Assembly: GCF_000311845.1 (NCBI RefSeq)
Contig: NZ_HE978575.1
Location: forward strand, 146,715 to 210,714
Direction: 5' to 3'
DNA length: 64,000 nt
Origin: Enorma massiliensis phI
GTDB lineage: Bacteria; Actinomycetota; Coriobacteriia; Coriobacteriales; Coriobacteriaceae
Made by a program: the position numbers and the translations under genes. Positions within the stretch are counted from its first letter, which is position 1; each line of letters begins with the position of its first letter. Under the pieces are notes generated by a model, which worked only from the letters and a program-made list of their open reading frames with translations, was not told the DNA's origin and did not search any database. Of this stretch, positions 25,471 through 34,261 are shown in pieces.

Positions 25471-26730
25471 ATGACCTATGACCACGTCGCCCAGACCGAC
25501 CCCGAGGTGTTCTCTGCCCTTGCACAAGAGCTTGGCCGTCAGCGGGGCACCATCGAGCTCATCGCATCCGAGAACATCGTCTCTCCCGCTGTCATGGAGG
25601 CCATGGGCAGCGTGCTCACCAACAAGTATGCCGAGGGTTATCCGGGCAAGCGCTATTACGGCGGCTGTGAAAAGGTCGATATTGTCGAGAACCTTGCCCG
25701 CGAACGCGCTTGCGAGCTGTTCAGCTGCAGTTTTGCCAACGTGCAGCCTCACTCTGGTGCTAACGCCAACCTTGCTGCGTACATGGCGCTTATCGAGCCG
25801 GGCGATACGGTTATCGGCATGAGCCTCGACCAGGGCGGGCACCTCACGCATGGCTCGCCGGCGAATTTCTCGGGACGGCTCTACCGTTTCCTGTCCTATG
25901 GGCTCGATCCCGCGACCGAGACCATCGACTACGAAGGCCTCGAGCGCCTGGCGCGCGCTGAGCGACCGAAGCTCATCGTGGGTGGCGCCTCGGCCTATCC
26001 GCGCACTATAGATTTTGAGCGGTTGGCCGCGATTGCTCACGGCGTGGGCGCCAAGCTCATGGTCGATATGGCGCATATCGCAGGCCTTGTTGCCGCCGGC
26101 GCGCATCCAAGCCCCTTCCCCCATGCGGACGTGGTGACCTCGACCACCCATAAGACGCTGCGCGGGCCGCGCGGTGGCCTCATTCTCACGAACGATGGCG
26201 GGCTTGCGCGTGCCATCGACAAGGCGGTGTTTCCTGGAACGCAGGGCGGTCCGCTCATGCACGTGATTGCGGGCAAGGCGGTCGCGTTCGGCGAGGCGCT
26301 GCAGCCGGAATTCCACGCGTATATCGACCACGTGGTCGAGAACGCGGCGTCGCTGGGCGAGGGGCTCGTGGCAGGTGGTCTGCGCCTCGTTTCGGGCGGC
26401 ACGGATAACCACCTGTGCCTTGTGGACCTTACGCCGGCCAGCGTTACCGGCAAAGACGCTGAGCGCCTGCTCGATAGCGTGGGACTTACGGTCAACAAGA
26501 ACGCCATTCCGGGTGAGCCGCGCTCGCCCTTCGTAACGAGCGGCATTCGCGTGGGATCGGCTGCTGCTACCACGCGCGGCTTCACGGCTGAGGAGTTCCG
26601 CGAGATTGGCGAGCTCATCGCGCGCGCAGTCTTCCATGCCGAGGACGAGGCATCCTTGGCCGAGGTTCGCGCCCGCACCGCCGAACTGCTCGAGTGTCAC
26701 CCGCTCTACCCGGGGCTCGTTATGCGATGA
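25471..26730 (+). CDS. glyA: Serine hydroxymethyltransferase
   Basis: A 419-residue PLP enzyme that converts serine and tetrahydrofolate to glycine and methylene-tetrahydrofolate, the main source of one-carbon units. Key segments: [35 protein letters not shown], the PLP lysine in [13 protein letters not shown], and [15 protein letters not shown] near the C-terminus. The open frame begins earlier, but the ATG at 25471 follows GAGGGGAGCCCTCCC and starts where the family starts. It is followed after 137 bp by proC. Confidence 0.98.
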   Translation: MTYDHVAQTDPEVFSALAQELGRQRGTIELIASENIVSPAVMEAMGSVLTNKYAEGYPGKRYYGGCEKVDIVENLARERACELFSCSFANVQPHSGANANLAAYMALIEPGDTVIGMSLDQGGHLTHGSPANFSGRLYRFLSYGLDPATETIDYEGLERLARAERPKLIVGGASAYPRTIDFERLAAIAHGVGAKLMVDMAHIAGLVAAGAHPSPFPHADVVTSTTHKTLRGPRGGLILTNDGGLARAIDKAVFPGTQGGPLMHVIAGKAVAFGEALQPEFHAYIDHVVENAASLGEGLVAGGLRLVSGGTDNHLCLVDLTPASVTGKDAERLLDSVGLTVNKNAIPGEPRSPFVTSGIRVGSAAATTRGFTAEEFREIGELIARAVFHAEDEASLAEVRARTAELLECHPLYPGLVMR

Positions 26731-26867
26731 ATGGGGAGAAATGCGAGGCAAGTCGACCAGTGCGTTGCCTCGTGAAGCAAATGCACCGGGTATAGTTGTT
26801 TCAATGTAGTTGTTTCAGTGGGAGCGAGGGATAGGCCCTTTGCGCCACAAGGGATATGGAGAAGAAC

Positions 26868-27659
26868 ATGCCAGCAACTGATGATGTAAAAGTCGGTTTC
26901 ATTGGGTTCGGCAACATGGCAAGCGCCATGGCGGATGGTTGGATTGCTTCGGGAGTTGTTCCCGGCGATCGGCTCTATGCGTGCGCGAACCGCTACGAGG
27001 CCCTCTGCGAGCGCACGGAGTCGCGCGGGATGCATGCGTGTGCGTCGGGGGAGGAGCTCGTGCGCGCCGTTGACGTCGTGGTCGTGGCCATCAAGCCGTA
27101 CCTCATCGAAGACGTGCTGCCCGAGCTGGCCGGAGCGCTTGCTAACAAGACGATCATCTCGGTCGCGGCTGGCTGGGACAGTAAGGGCTACGAGCACATC
27201 CTGCCGGGCACGCACCATATCTCGACCGTCCCCAACACCCCCGTTGCCATCTGCGAGGGTGTGATTGCCTGCGAACGCAAGACGACGCTTTCGGGCGAGG
27301 AGGCATTGCTCGTACACGAGCTTCTCGGCGCGCTTGGAACGGTGGTCGAGGTCGATAGCCACCTGCTCTCCATCGCGGGCACGATCGGTGGGTGCTCGCC
27401 TGCGTTCATCGCCATGGTCATCGAGGCGCTCGGCGACGCCGCGGTGAAGTACGGCATCCCGCGCGCCACGGCGTACGAGATGGTAAGCCAGATGGTTGCC
27501 GGAACGGCGAAGCTGCAGCTTGCAACCGGGCAGCATCCGGGCGCCATGAAGGACGCCGTGTGCTCGCCCGGCGGCACGACCATCAAGGGTGTGGCGGCGC
27601 TTGAGGCTGCGGGCATGCGCTCGGCGTTCATCAAGGCAATTGACGCTATCGAGGGCTAG
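26868..27659 (+). CDS. proC: Pyrroline-5-carboxylate reductase
   Basis: A 263-residue enzyme for the last step of proline synthesis, NAD(P)H-dependent. The N-terminal Rossmann loop is VGFIGFGNMASAM; the second domain carries VPNTPVAICEGV, TIGGCSPAFIAMVIEAL and the C-terminal signature CSPGGTTIKGVAALEAAGMR. I chose the ATG at 26868, which has GGAG 7 bases upstream, over the in-frame ATG at 26856. The gene follows glyA in the same direction. Confidence 0.97.
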   Translation: MPATDDVKVGFIGFGNMASAMADGWIASGVVPGDRLYACANRYEALCERTESRGMHACASGEELVRAVDVVVVAIKPYLIEDVLPELAGALANKTIISVAAGWDSKGYEHILPGTHHISTVPNTPVAICEGVIACERKTTLSGEEALLVHELLGALGTVVEVDSHLLSIAGTIGGCSPAFIAMVIEALGDAAVKYGIPRATAYEMVSQMVAGTAKLQLATGQHPGAMKDAVCSPGGTTIKGVAALEAAGMRSAFIKAIDAIEG

Positions 27660-27675
27660 CGGAGTATAGGGCGCG

Positions 27676-27810
27676 GCGCCGTCCGGCTTTCCGCACGGGG
27701 GTGCTGGGGCCGTCTGGTTTGACCGCAGGGCCCGGTGCCGCTCGGCTTCGCCGCAGGTGCCTGCCGCCGCCCGGCTTCGCTGCAAGGGCCCCCGGCACCG
27801 TTTGGCTTTC
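27676..27810. repeat. Degenerate tandem repeat of about 30 bp
   Basis: About five imperfect units built on GCCGYCCGGCTTCGCCGCAGG begin near 27676, 27708, 27736, 27766 and 27796, directly after proC. They are direct repeats only, without an inverted arm, and differ in sequence from the four inverted arrays although the step is similar. Confidence 0.65.
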
Positions 27811-27900
27811 ATTTCCGAGTCTTTACCGCGTTGTGCCCGCAGTAGTGCACAAACCTGATATGCTAGGCGCAATGCAACCGGCTTGCTCAAGGAGGGGCCT

Positions 27901-28860
27901 ATGTTGGGAGAGTTCATCGGCGGCTTTATCGGTCTTGCCGTCATTGTTATCATCGTTGTGGTGCTTCTTGCCGACACCCTGTTCGTGGTCAAGCAGCAGC
28001 ACGCGGTTATCATCGAGCGACTCGGGCGCTTCAACAAGATCGTTGGCTCGGGCCTGCATGCGAAGATCCCCTTCATCGACCGCAAGGCAGCGACGGTAAG
28101 CCTGCGCACCATGAAGAACGGATTCGATATCGATGCCAAGACCGAGGATAACGTTACCATCGGGCTCGAGGTTTCGGCGCAGTACCACGTGAGCTACGAG
28201 ATGGGCGCGGGCCCGGCGGATTCCGGCGTCTACAAGAGCTACTACATGCTGCAGCAGCCGGTCGCCCAGATGCGCGACTTCATTACCGATGCCCTGCGCA
28301 GCTCGATCCCCGTCTATACGCTCGATGAGGTCTTCGCCAAGAAGGACGACATCGCCCAAGACGTGAATGCCACGGTTTCCGAGCAGATGGCCGCCTATGG
28401 CTTCACGCTCGTCTCGACCCTCATCACGCGCATCGCGCTGCCCGCCGAGGTCGAGGATTCCATGAACCAGATCAATGCCGCCCAGCGCACTAAGGCGGCG
28501 GCGCAGGACCTTGCCGAGGCCGATCGCATTCGCCGCGTGACCGAGGCGCGCGCCGAGGCCGAGGCCATGGAGAAGGCCGGCGAGGGCATTGCCAACCAGC
28601 GCAAGGCGATTGCCGTGGGTATCAAGGATTCGCTCGAGAGCATCCAGGAGACGGGCGTCTCCAACAACGAGGCGAACCTGCTCTTTATGTACACGCAGTG
28701 GACCGAGATGATGACCGAGTTCGCGCGCACCGGCAAGAGCTCAACGGTGGTGCTTCCCTCCAACTTCAAGGAGAGCGCAAGCATGTTCGAGCAGATGGTG
28801 GCGGCGGCGGAGACAAACGATGCCGGCAACGTTCCGCCCGCGCCCGTAAAGAAGGACTAG
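27901..28860 (+). CDS. SPFH/band-7 domain membrane protein
   Basis: A 319-residue protein. One N-terminal transmembrane helix (about residues 8-25, GLAVIVIIVVVLLADTLFVV) is followed by an SPFH domain (QQHAVIIERLGRFNKIVGSG onward) and a long Ala/Glu-rich coiled coil (RTKAAAQDLAEADRIRRVTE). It belongs to the stomatin/HflK-like family that forms membrane-associated oligomers. Its partner is usually an NfeD-type protein, which is not present here. CAAGGAGGGGCCT precedes the ATG. It is monocistronic. Confidence 0.93.
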   Translation: MLGEFIGGFIGLAVIVIIVVVLLADTLFVVKQQHAVIIERLGRFNKIVGSGLHAKIPFIDRKAATVSLRTMKNGFDIDAKTEDNVTIGLEVSAQYHVSYEMGAGPADSGVYKSYYMLQQPVAQMRDFITDALRSSIPVYTLDEVFAKKDDIAQDVNATVSEQMAAYGFTLVSTLITRIALPAEVEDSMNQINAAQRTKAAAQDLAEADRIRRVTEARAEAEAMEKAGEGIANQRKAIAVGIKDSLESIQETGVSNNEANLLFMYTQWTEMMTEFARTGKSSTVVLPSNFKESASMFEQMVAAAETNDAGNVPPAPVKKD

Positions 28861-28951
28861 GGGAGCACGCGGCACTAAAACGGCAGCAGTGCCGGAGCGT
28901 GCTTCAAGCAGCCGCTCCGCTCTAGAACGATTCTGATTACACCGTTACGCC

Positions 28952-28988
28952 AGAAGCCGCAGTCACTTTTGTGAGCTGCGGCTTCTTT
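28952..28988. terminator. Bidirectional-looking terminator after the band-7 gene
   Basis: AGAAGCCGCAG / CTGCGGCTTCT, an 11-bp perfect stem with a 13-base loop, followed by TTTG. Its T side serves the plus-strand band-7 gene. Confidence 0.8.
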
Positions 28989-29091
28989 GAGGTCGCGGCG
29001 GTGCCTGTTTGGCAGGTCCAGTCGAAACCGGCTTGTGAAGCGCCATCTTCGGTGGTGCCGGGGTGGCTTCCTTGCCGTGGGCTATCAACTT

Positions 29092-29222
29092 TGCAACTTT
29101 TGGGCACTAGAACGGCCTGCGGCGCAGTAGAAAAACAGCGCGGACGTTTGTGAACTGCGGTTTTGTGCTGTTCATAATGCCGGATAGTTTGGCGCATCCC
29201 CTTCGAGTGCCCAAAAGTTGAA
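29092..29222. repeat. Inverted-end element, family A, copy 2
   Basis: Ends 29092-29108 and 29206-29222 are inverted copies of the 17-base end (16/17 and 17/17 matches to TTCAACTTTTGGGCACT). It lies between two convergent genes (28861-29314). Part of the interior (AGTAGA...CAG...GTGAACTGCGGTTTTGT) resembles the same part of copy 3, including a weak hairpin followed by T residues. Confidence 0.8.
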
Positions 29223-29314
29223 AAATGGTATCGGAGCGATAGAGGCAAGGCGTTCTGAGCAACGAAATCGGTCGGGGCTAGGCTTGAGAGCTGCAGGGCC
29301 GTGCGCATTGGCGC

Positions 29315-29854
29315 CTAGGCCCGCGCGTTGCGTGTGCGAGAGGTCGCTCGGCGCACGATGCGGCCTACCTGCACGCCAACGACGAGCTTGACAATGTCGG
29401 GCACGATGAACGGCAAGACGGCAATGGCGAGTGCCCCGACGATGTCAAGGCCCATGAGCACCATGAGCTGAAGCGTTCCAAGTAGATACGAGATGAGCAA
29501 CATCGACGTGACAGCCAATGCCTCGCGTGCCCGCTCAGGCATGCGCTCTATGCCGAGGATGAGGGCGGCGGAAGCCGTTCCAACGAGGAACCCCCAGAGG
29601 AAGCCGCCCGTAGGGCCAACGAGCGATGCGATGCCGCCCGAAAATCCGGAGAACACGGGCAGTCCGAGCGAGCCGAGTACGAGGTAGAGGGCTACGGTGA
29701 CGACGGCATCGCGGCCGCCGAGCGCGATGGGAAGCATGGCGAGCACGAGTGTCTGCAGGGTGAAGGGAACAGGCCCCAGAGGAATGCTTATCGAGGACGC
29801 GACGGCGAGCAGGGAGATGGAGAGTCCGCAGCGAGCGATACGAAGTGTCGACAT
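29315..29854 (-). CDS. bioY: Biotin transporter substrate-binding subunit BioY
   Basis: A 179-residue membrane protein with about six helices. Conserved BioY features are ISIPLGPVPFTLQTLVLAML near the N-terminus and SGGIASLVGPTGGFLWGF in the middle. It binds biotin and can work alone or with an ECF module; no dedicated bioMN lies beside it, so it may use a shared module. I chose the ATG at 29854 (AGAAAGG upstream) because it starts the first helix; the frame extends further. The 5' neighbour on the same strand ends 20 bp upstream. Confidence 0.94.
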   Translation of the reverse strand: MSTLRIARCGLSISLLAVASSISIPLGPVPFTLQTLVLAMLPIALGGRDAVVTVALYLVLGSLGLPVFSGFSGGIASLVGPTGGFLWGFLVGTASAALILGIERMPERAREALAVTSMLLISYLLGTLQLMVLMGLDIVGALAIAVLPFIVPDIVKLVVGVQVGRIVRRATSRTRNARA

Positions 29855-29874
29855 GCAGTTATAGCCTTTCTGAG

Positions 29875-31092
29875 TTAGCCGATGATCCAGCCCATTTCGC
29901 TCTCCCAAACATCTTGGTCGAGTTCAAGTTCAAGACCGGATCCATCTTGTTGCGCCGTACCCGTGAACTCGAGGTAGGTTGAATATTCCGTGCGGTTAGA
30001 CCCCAGATCAGCCAGGATGTTCTCCAGATCGGCGGCGAGGGCTTCTCGGCTCTCCTCGTCCAGCGTGCCGGTCTCGCGATACGTCTCCCAGATGGAGCTC
30101 GGGGTATTCCAGCGCAGATCGTAGGCGATATCGTCTATCTGCGGCGTTTCGATGCTGTAGTAGACCGTGCAATCGATATCGTAGCCTGCGTCAGAGGTTT
30201 CGGTGTAGGCGTAAGCGATAAGGTCGTTGTACGAGAGGTTTGCAAGCACCCGCTCTGCTACCGCGCGCGCATCGATGCCGGCCTCATCGGGCGTGAGACC
30301 CGAATAGGTTTCGAACGCTTGCGTGAAGGCGTCTTCTGCAATTTGGAGCGTTTCTTCGTTGGTGCCTGCGATTGCGGAATCCAGCCGTTCTTGTGTAAGC
30401 ATCGTCGCAGACTCCTCGGCATCGCTCGCGAGCGTTCCCGTTATCTCGTAATCTGGGGAATCGGTATCGCCGTAGTCGTCGTAGTCGTCGTAGATGTCGG
30501 CATCGCTTGCGGTGCCGCTATCGAAAACCTGGTCGAACAAGTCCCCGGTTACCGCGCTGCAGGCAACGAAAAGAGGCCCGATGGCACCGCTCAGGATGAT
30601 AACGATGACGATGATGTAAATCATGAGCCTGCGAGCGTGGGCACGGTTGCCCGGGCTGGCTTGGCGCGCGGCGGCTCGACGGGCCTCTGCGGTGCGGTGC
30701 CAGGCGTGGCGATCGCGGTGGCTGGAGCGACGCTTCCGGTTCGATGAAGAAGATGGCGTGCCGAGCCAGCTGGATTCATCGGCTGTATCAGGTGCAGTCC
30801 GTTGCGCTGCCGAGGACGTTGCGGATGAGGGTGCCGGGGCGTCCACGGGCCCCTGCGAGGATTCGGTCGGCGGCGTGTACGAGGAGGACCGGTGCTCGGG
30901 CGCGCGATGGCCACGGGATGCCTCCGCACGCGCCCGTTCGAGGCGCCGCTGCAGCTCATGCTTGCGCAGGCGCTCGGAGCCATCGCTCGAATCCGGCGCC
31001 TCGAGGGAGGGCTCATCGGTTGGCATGACCGGATCTGGAGCGTTGAACGGGTCAATCATAGGCTCGTCGGAGGGATGAAGTTTCCAAGCCAT
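29875..31092 (-). CDS. Unknown single-pass membrane protein with disordered N-terminal half
   Basis: About 405 residues. Residues 1-150 are Ser/Pro/Arg/Asp-rich and probably disordered, ending in a basic stretch (RRAAARQASPGNRAHARR). One transmembrane helix (LMIYIIVIVIILSGAIGPLF) lies at about 155-175. An acidic spacer with repeated DD/YDDY residues precedes a mixed C-terminal domain of about 190 residues that should lie outside the cell (MLTQERLDSAIAGTNEETLQ onward). The positive-inside rule fits this. I recognise no family. The start is ambiguous (ATG 31092 or TTG 31104). Confidence 0.8.
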   Translation of the reverse strand: MAWKLHPSDEPMIDPFNAPDPVMPTDEPSLEAPDSSDGSERLRKHELQRRLERARAEASRGHRAPEHRSSSYTPPTESSQGPVDAPAPSSATSSAAQRTAPDTADESSWLGTPSSSSNRKRRSSHRDRHAWHRTAEARRAAARQASPGNRAHARRLMIYIIVIVIILSGAIGPLFVACSAVTGDLFDQVFDSGTASDADIYDDYDDYGDTDSPDYEITGTLASDAEESATMLTQERLDSAIAGTNEETLQIAEDAFTQAFETYSGLTPDEAGIDARAVAERVLANLSYNDLIAYAYTETSDAGYDIDCTVYYSIETPQIDDIAYDLRWNTPSSIWETYRETGTLDEESREALAADLENILADLGSNRTEYSTYLEFTGTAQQDGSGLELELDQDVWESEMGWIIG

Positions 31093-31289
31093 GAGTTCAG
31101 CCAACCTTCCGTTATCGAGTCTGGTGATTCCAGGGCGCGTTGCCTGCCGCTTGCGAACAGGATGGCCGCTCGGCAGGCGGACGGGCGTAGCGGGGCGCGA
31201 GGTGCCGCGAGATGGACTTACTCGGACACTGCCCGGGGCCTGCTAGAACAGGCCGCCTCCGCTACGTGGACGGGCCGCTATCCTGCCTG

Positions 31290-31457
31290 CTAGAACAGGC
31301 TGCTGTCGTCATCCTGCTTGGGGCCGCGATCGACATAGAGCTTGCTCGTGCGCTTCTCAAGCAGGAAGGCGACGATGGCAACGATTACGATGCCGCCGAA
31401 GAACAGTACCGCGAGCCCCTCGCGCGTACCGAACAGGAACGAAAAGATGGTATCCAT
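31290..31457 (-). CDS. Small single-pass membrane protein, 55 residues
   Basis: A short minus-strand gene: ATG at 31457 with GAGAGAG upstream, stop at 31290. The product begins MDTIFSFLFGTREGLAVLFF and has a transmembrane helix at about residues 14-33 (GLAVLFFGGIVIVAIVAFLL). A charged tail follows (EKRTSKLYVDRGPKQDDDSS). The composition and clean start signal support a real gene. Function unknown. Its stop lies inside a small palindrome (GCCTGTTCTAGCAGGC), of which a second copy lies about 45 bp downstream. Confidence 0.75.
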   Translation of the reverse strand: MDTIFSFLFGTREGLAVLFFGGIVIVAIVAFLLEKRTSKLYVDRGPKQDDDSSLF

Positions 31458-31660
31458 GCTGTGCTCTCTCGCATCATCGGTTGGAATGCTGTGCTTACGT
31501 TCGTTTCGGGTGCGAACCCGCCACGAACGGTGTTCAATAAGTATATACTTGCCAAAGCACGGCCGGGCGTTTCAAGCCGAATGCTTACCAAGCCGGTACG
31601 CATGGCGCTGGCGTCGCACGGCATGAAGCACGATAGAGCACGCACGAAACCGGAGGGATC

Positions 31661-32944
31661 ATGCTCGACATCAAATTCGTACGCGAGAACCCCGACGCGG
31701 TGGATGCCGCGATGGCGAATCGCCAGACCTCGTGGGACCGTGAGCATTTCTTCGCGCTCGACGAGGAGCGTCGTTCCGTTATCGCCGAGGTCGAGCAGCT
31801 GCAGGCCACGCGCAACGCCGAGTCCAAAAAGATCGGCGAGCTCATGCGCGAGGGCAAGCGCGACGAGGCAGAGGCGGCCAAAGAGGCTGTGCGCCGCGTG
31901 AACGAGCGGATCGAAGGCCTTGCCAACCGTCGCAGCGCACTCGATTCCGAAGTGGCGGATTTCATGGCGCACCTGCCCAACATTCCCTGCCCCGCTACTC
32001 CCGTGGGTAAGGATGAGAGCGAGAACCCCGAGCGTCGCCGCTGGGGCACCCCGCGCGACTTCGCCGCAGAGGGCTTCGAGGCCAAGCCGCACTGGGATCT
32101 GGGTACCGATCTGGGCATCCTTGATTTCGATCGTGGCTCGAAGCTGTCGGGCGCGCGCTTCACGGTGCTCGCGGGCGCAGGCGCTCGCCTGGATCGCGCA
32201 CTCCAGAACTTCTTCCTGAATACGCACCTCGAGCGCGGGTTCAAGGAGTTCATTCCGCCCGTCATCGTGAACCGCGAGATTATGTACGGCACGGGCCAGC
32301 TGCCCAAGTTCGAGGACGACGCCTATCACACGGGCGAGGACCAGTTCCTCATTCCCACGGCCGAGGTCGCGCTCACCAACCTGCATGCCGGCGAGGTGCT
32401 CGACGCAAAAGAGCTGCCTTTGCGCTACACCGCGGGCACCCCGTGCTTCCGTGAGGAGGCTGGCAGCGCCGGCCGCGATACGCGCGGCATCATTCGCCAG
32501 CACCAGTTCACCAAGGTGGAGATGGTCAAGTTTGCGACGCCCGAGCAGTCTGACGACGAGCTCGAGAGCATGACCGCCGAGGCGGAGTACATCTTGCAGC
32601 AGCTGGGGCTCCCGTACCGTGTGATCAGCCTTTGCACGGGCGACCTGGGCTTCTCCGCTCGCCAAACCTACGATATCGAGGTTTGGCTGCCGAGCTACAA
32701 CAGCTACAAGGAGATTTCGTCGTGCTCCAACTGCGGCGACTTCCAGGCTCGTCGCGCGAACATCAAGTATCGCGATCCCGAGAACTTCAAGGGCACGCGC
32801 TTCGTGCATACGCTGAACGGCTCCGGCCTGCCCACGGGTCGTACGATGGCGGCCATCATGGAAAACTACCAGAATGCCGATGGCTCCATCACGGTGCCCG
32901 AGGTGCTGCGTCCGTATATGGGTGGCATGGAGGTCATCCGCTAG
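31661..32944 (+). CDS. serS: Seryl-tRNA synthetase
   Basis: A 427-residue class II synthetase that charges tRNA-Ser (and tRNA-Sec where present). The N-terminal coiled-coil arm (about residues 30-105) is followed by the catalytic domain with motif 2 ([20 protein letters not shown]) and motif 3 ([19 protein letters not shown]). ACCGGAGGGATC precedes the ATG. No T-box is recognisable in the leader. A GGCCCGC/GCGGGCC hairpin follows the stop. It is monocistronic. Confidence 0.99.
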   Translation: MLDIKFVRENPDAVDAAMANRQTSWDREHFFALDEERRSVIAEVEQLQATRNAESKKIGELMREGKRDEAEAAKEAVRRVNERIEGLANRRSALDSEVADFMAHLPNIPCPATPVGKDESENPERRRWGTPRDFAAEGFEAKPHWDLGTDLGILDFDRGSKLSGARFTVLAGAGARLDRALQNFFLNTHLERGFKEFIPPVIVNREIMYGTGQLPKFEDDAYHTGEDQFLIPTAEVALTNLHAGEVLDAKELPLRYTAGTPCFREEAGSAGRDTRGIIRQHQFTKVEMVKFATPEQSDDELESMTAEAEYILQQLGLPYRVISLCTGDLGFSARQTYDIEVWLPSYNSYKEISSCSNCGDFQARRANIKYRDPENFKGTRFVHTLNGSGLPTGRTMAAIMENYQNADGSITVPEVLRPYMGGMEVIR

Positions 32945-33003
32945 GGAAGCGCTCGGCTAGGGGCTCTGTGCCTCGCGTTGCATCTCAAGGTTGATTCGGT
33001 TTC

Positions 33004-33030
33004 GGCCCGCTCTGCACGTTAGGGCGGGCC
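33004..33030 (+). terminator. Hairpin after serS
   Basis: GGCCCGC / GCGGGCC stem with a 13-base loop, 60 bp beyond serS. No T-tract follows, so it may be a Rho-dependent or 3'-stabilising hairpin. The rest of 33031-33304 holds no supported gene; a TATAAT hexamer near 33273 is a good -10 candidate for the ABC transporter genes. Confidence 0.55.
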
Positions 33031-33304
33031 GCATGCTAAAGAATTCGCTGGTACATGGTTTACCGGTTCTTGTATGGGCGGCTCGCTCATATGGGTGGCG
33101 CGCTCGCGCGGGGTCGGGCCCAAGTTGAAGTAGGCCGTCGCGGCTAAGATGGGGACGCTCAATGCGCCCTGGTCGAGGCTCTGTTTTGAGCCGTTGCGGT
33201 TGATGGGGCGCTCGCTCTGCGCTCGGGGAGAGACGACGCGAACAACCCGCTTCTTTGCTCGATAGGCGAGTATAATCGCGCCAACGATGTCGAGAGGAGC
33301 CAAT

Positions 33305-34261
33305 ATGGTGGTCGATGCGGGCGATAAGGCGGCCGAAGCGGAGGGCGTGGGCGCCCGGTCCGAGGCCTTGGAGCATGGTGATGGCCCACGTGCCGACTAT
33401 GGTCAACGTGCCGATGATGGTCAACGCGCCGAGCTCCCGGTTCTCGATGCGTACGGTCTCTCGTTCGGGTATGGTTCCGAGCGCGTTTGGGATCAGGTTG
33501 ATTTAGCCCTCTATGCTGGGGAGATTGGTTATCTGACCGGTCCGAACGGAGCGGGCAAGACGACGCTGCTCAAGTGCCTGGCGGGATGGATGTCCCCGCG
33601 CTCCGGCCAGATCGATGTGATGGGTGAGCGTTTTACGGGGCGGTCTCGCTCCATCCGCTGGCAAATTGCTTTCGTTGCCGACGTTCCCGCGTTTTATGAG
33701 GACCTGACGGCGCGAGAGCACATCGACTTCGTACTGCGGGCAAACCGTGCGGAACGTGAGGTGGTGGATAGGGCGGAGCGCATGCTGGAAGCGTTCGGCA
33801 TTGCAGAGTTCTGCAATGCCTATCCGTCTGCGTTTTCGCGCGGCATGCGGCAGAAGCTCGCGCTGGTCATCGCACTCATGATGAAGCCGAAGCTCGTGCT
33901 CATGGATGAGCCAACAGGGCCGCTCGACCCCGATGCACGGGTGCTTTTGGGGAAGCTGGTGCAAGAGGCGGCTCGCGACGGGGCGGCCGTGCTCTTGAGC
34001 TGCCATCACGAACTACCTGGAGTCGCTCCGGATGTGGTGTACGACCTGCGCGACGGCCGCCTGCGTGAAGTAGACGCGCATGACAGCGTGGTCGCGGGAG
34101 GAGCCTCAGGCCCGGGCGCGCACGATGCAGGCCCGGTCGAGCTCGGCGCGGGGCCGGACGGTTGCGACGGGGAGCCAGGCACGCGCGACGCGGGGCCGCG
34201 CCCCGGTGGAGTTGCGGGGCCTTGCGCGACTGCTGTGAGCGATGGGGGCTCTCATGCATGA
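33305..34261 (+). CDS. ABC transporter ATP-binding protein
   Basis: A 318-residue ATPase. Walker A is TGPNGAGKTTLLKCL; the signature loop is FSRGMRQK (in place of LSGGQ, as in many ABC-2 exporters); Walker B is KLVLMDEPTGPLDP; and the H-loop is in LLSCHHE. About 40 N-terminal residues precede the domain, and the last 60 are Gly/Ala/Asp-rich and disordered. GAGAGGAGCCAAT precedes the ATG. It overlaps the permease gene by 8 bases and powers it. The substrate is unknown. Confidence 0.9.
   Translation: MVVDAGDKAAEAEGVGARSEALEHGDGPRADYGQRADDGQRAELPVLDAYGLSFGYGSERVWDQVDLALYAGEIGYLTGPNGAGKTTLLKCLAGWMSPRSGQIDVMGERFTGRSRSIRWQIAFVADVPAFYEDLTAREHIDFVLRANRAEREVVDRAERMLEAFGIAEFCNAYPSAFSRGMRQKLALVIALMMKPKLVLMDEPTGPLDPDARVLLGKLVQEAARDGAAVLLSCHHELPGVAPDVVYDLRDGRLREVDAHDSVVAGGASGPGAHDAGPVELGAGPDGCDGEPGTRDAGPRPGGVAGPCATAVSDGGSHA

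Noticed and set aside
31531-31541. Extra SOS box (GAACGGTGTTC) before serS
   Set aside because: The spacer is 3 bases instead of 4, and serS is not a plausible SOS gene.
31458-31660. T-box leader upstream of serS
   Set aside because: There is no T-box consensus (TGGGTGGTACCGCG-like block) and no specifier stem in the 200 bases before the start.
33019-33303. 94-codon minus-strand frame between serS and the ABC genes
   Set aside because: It starts at a TTG that overlaps the ribosome site of the ABC gene, has no Shine-Dalgarno sequence of its own, and crosses the serS hairpin and the likely promoter.
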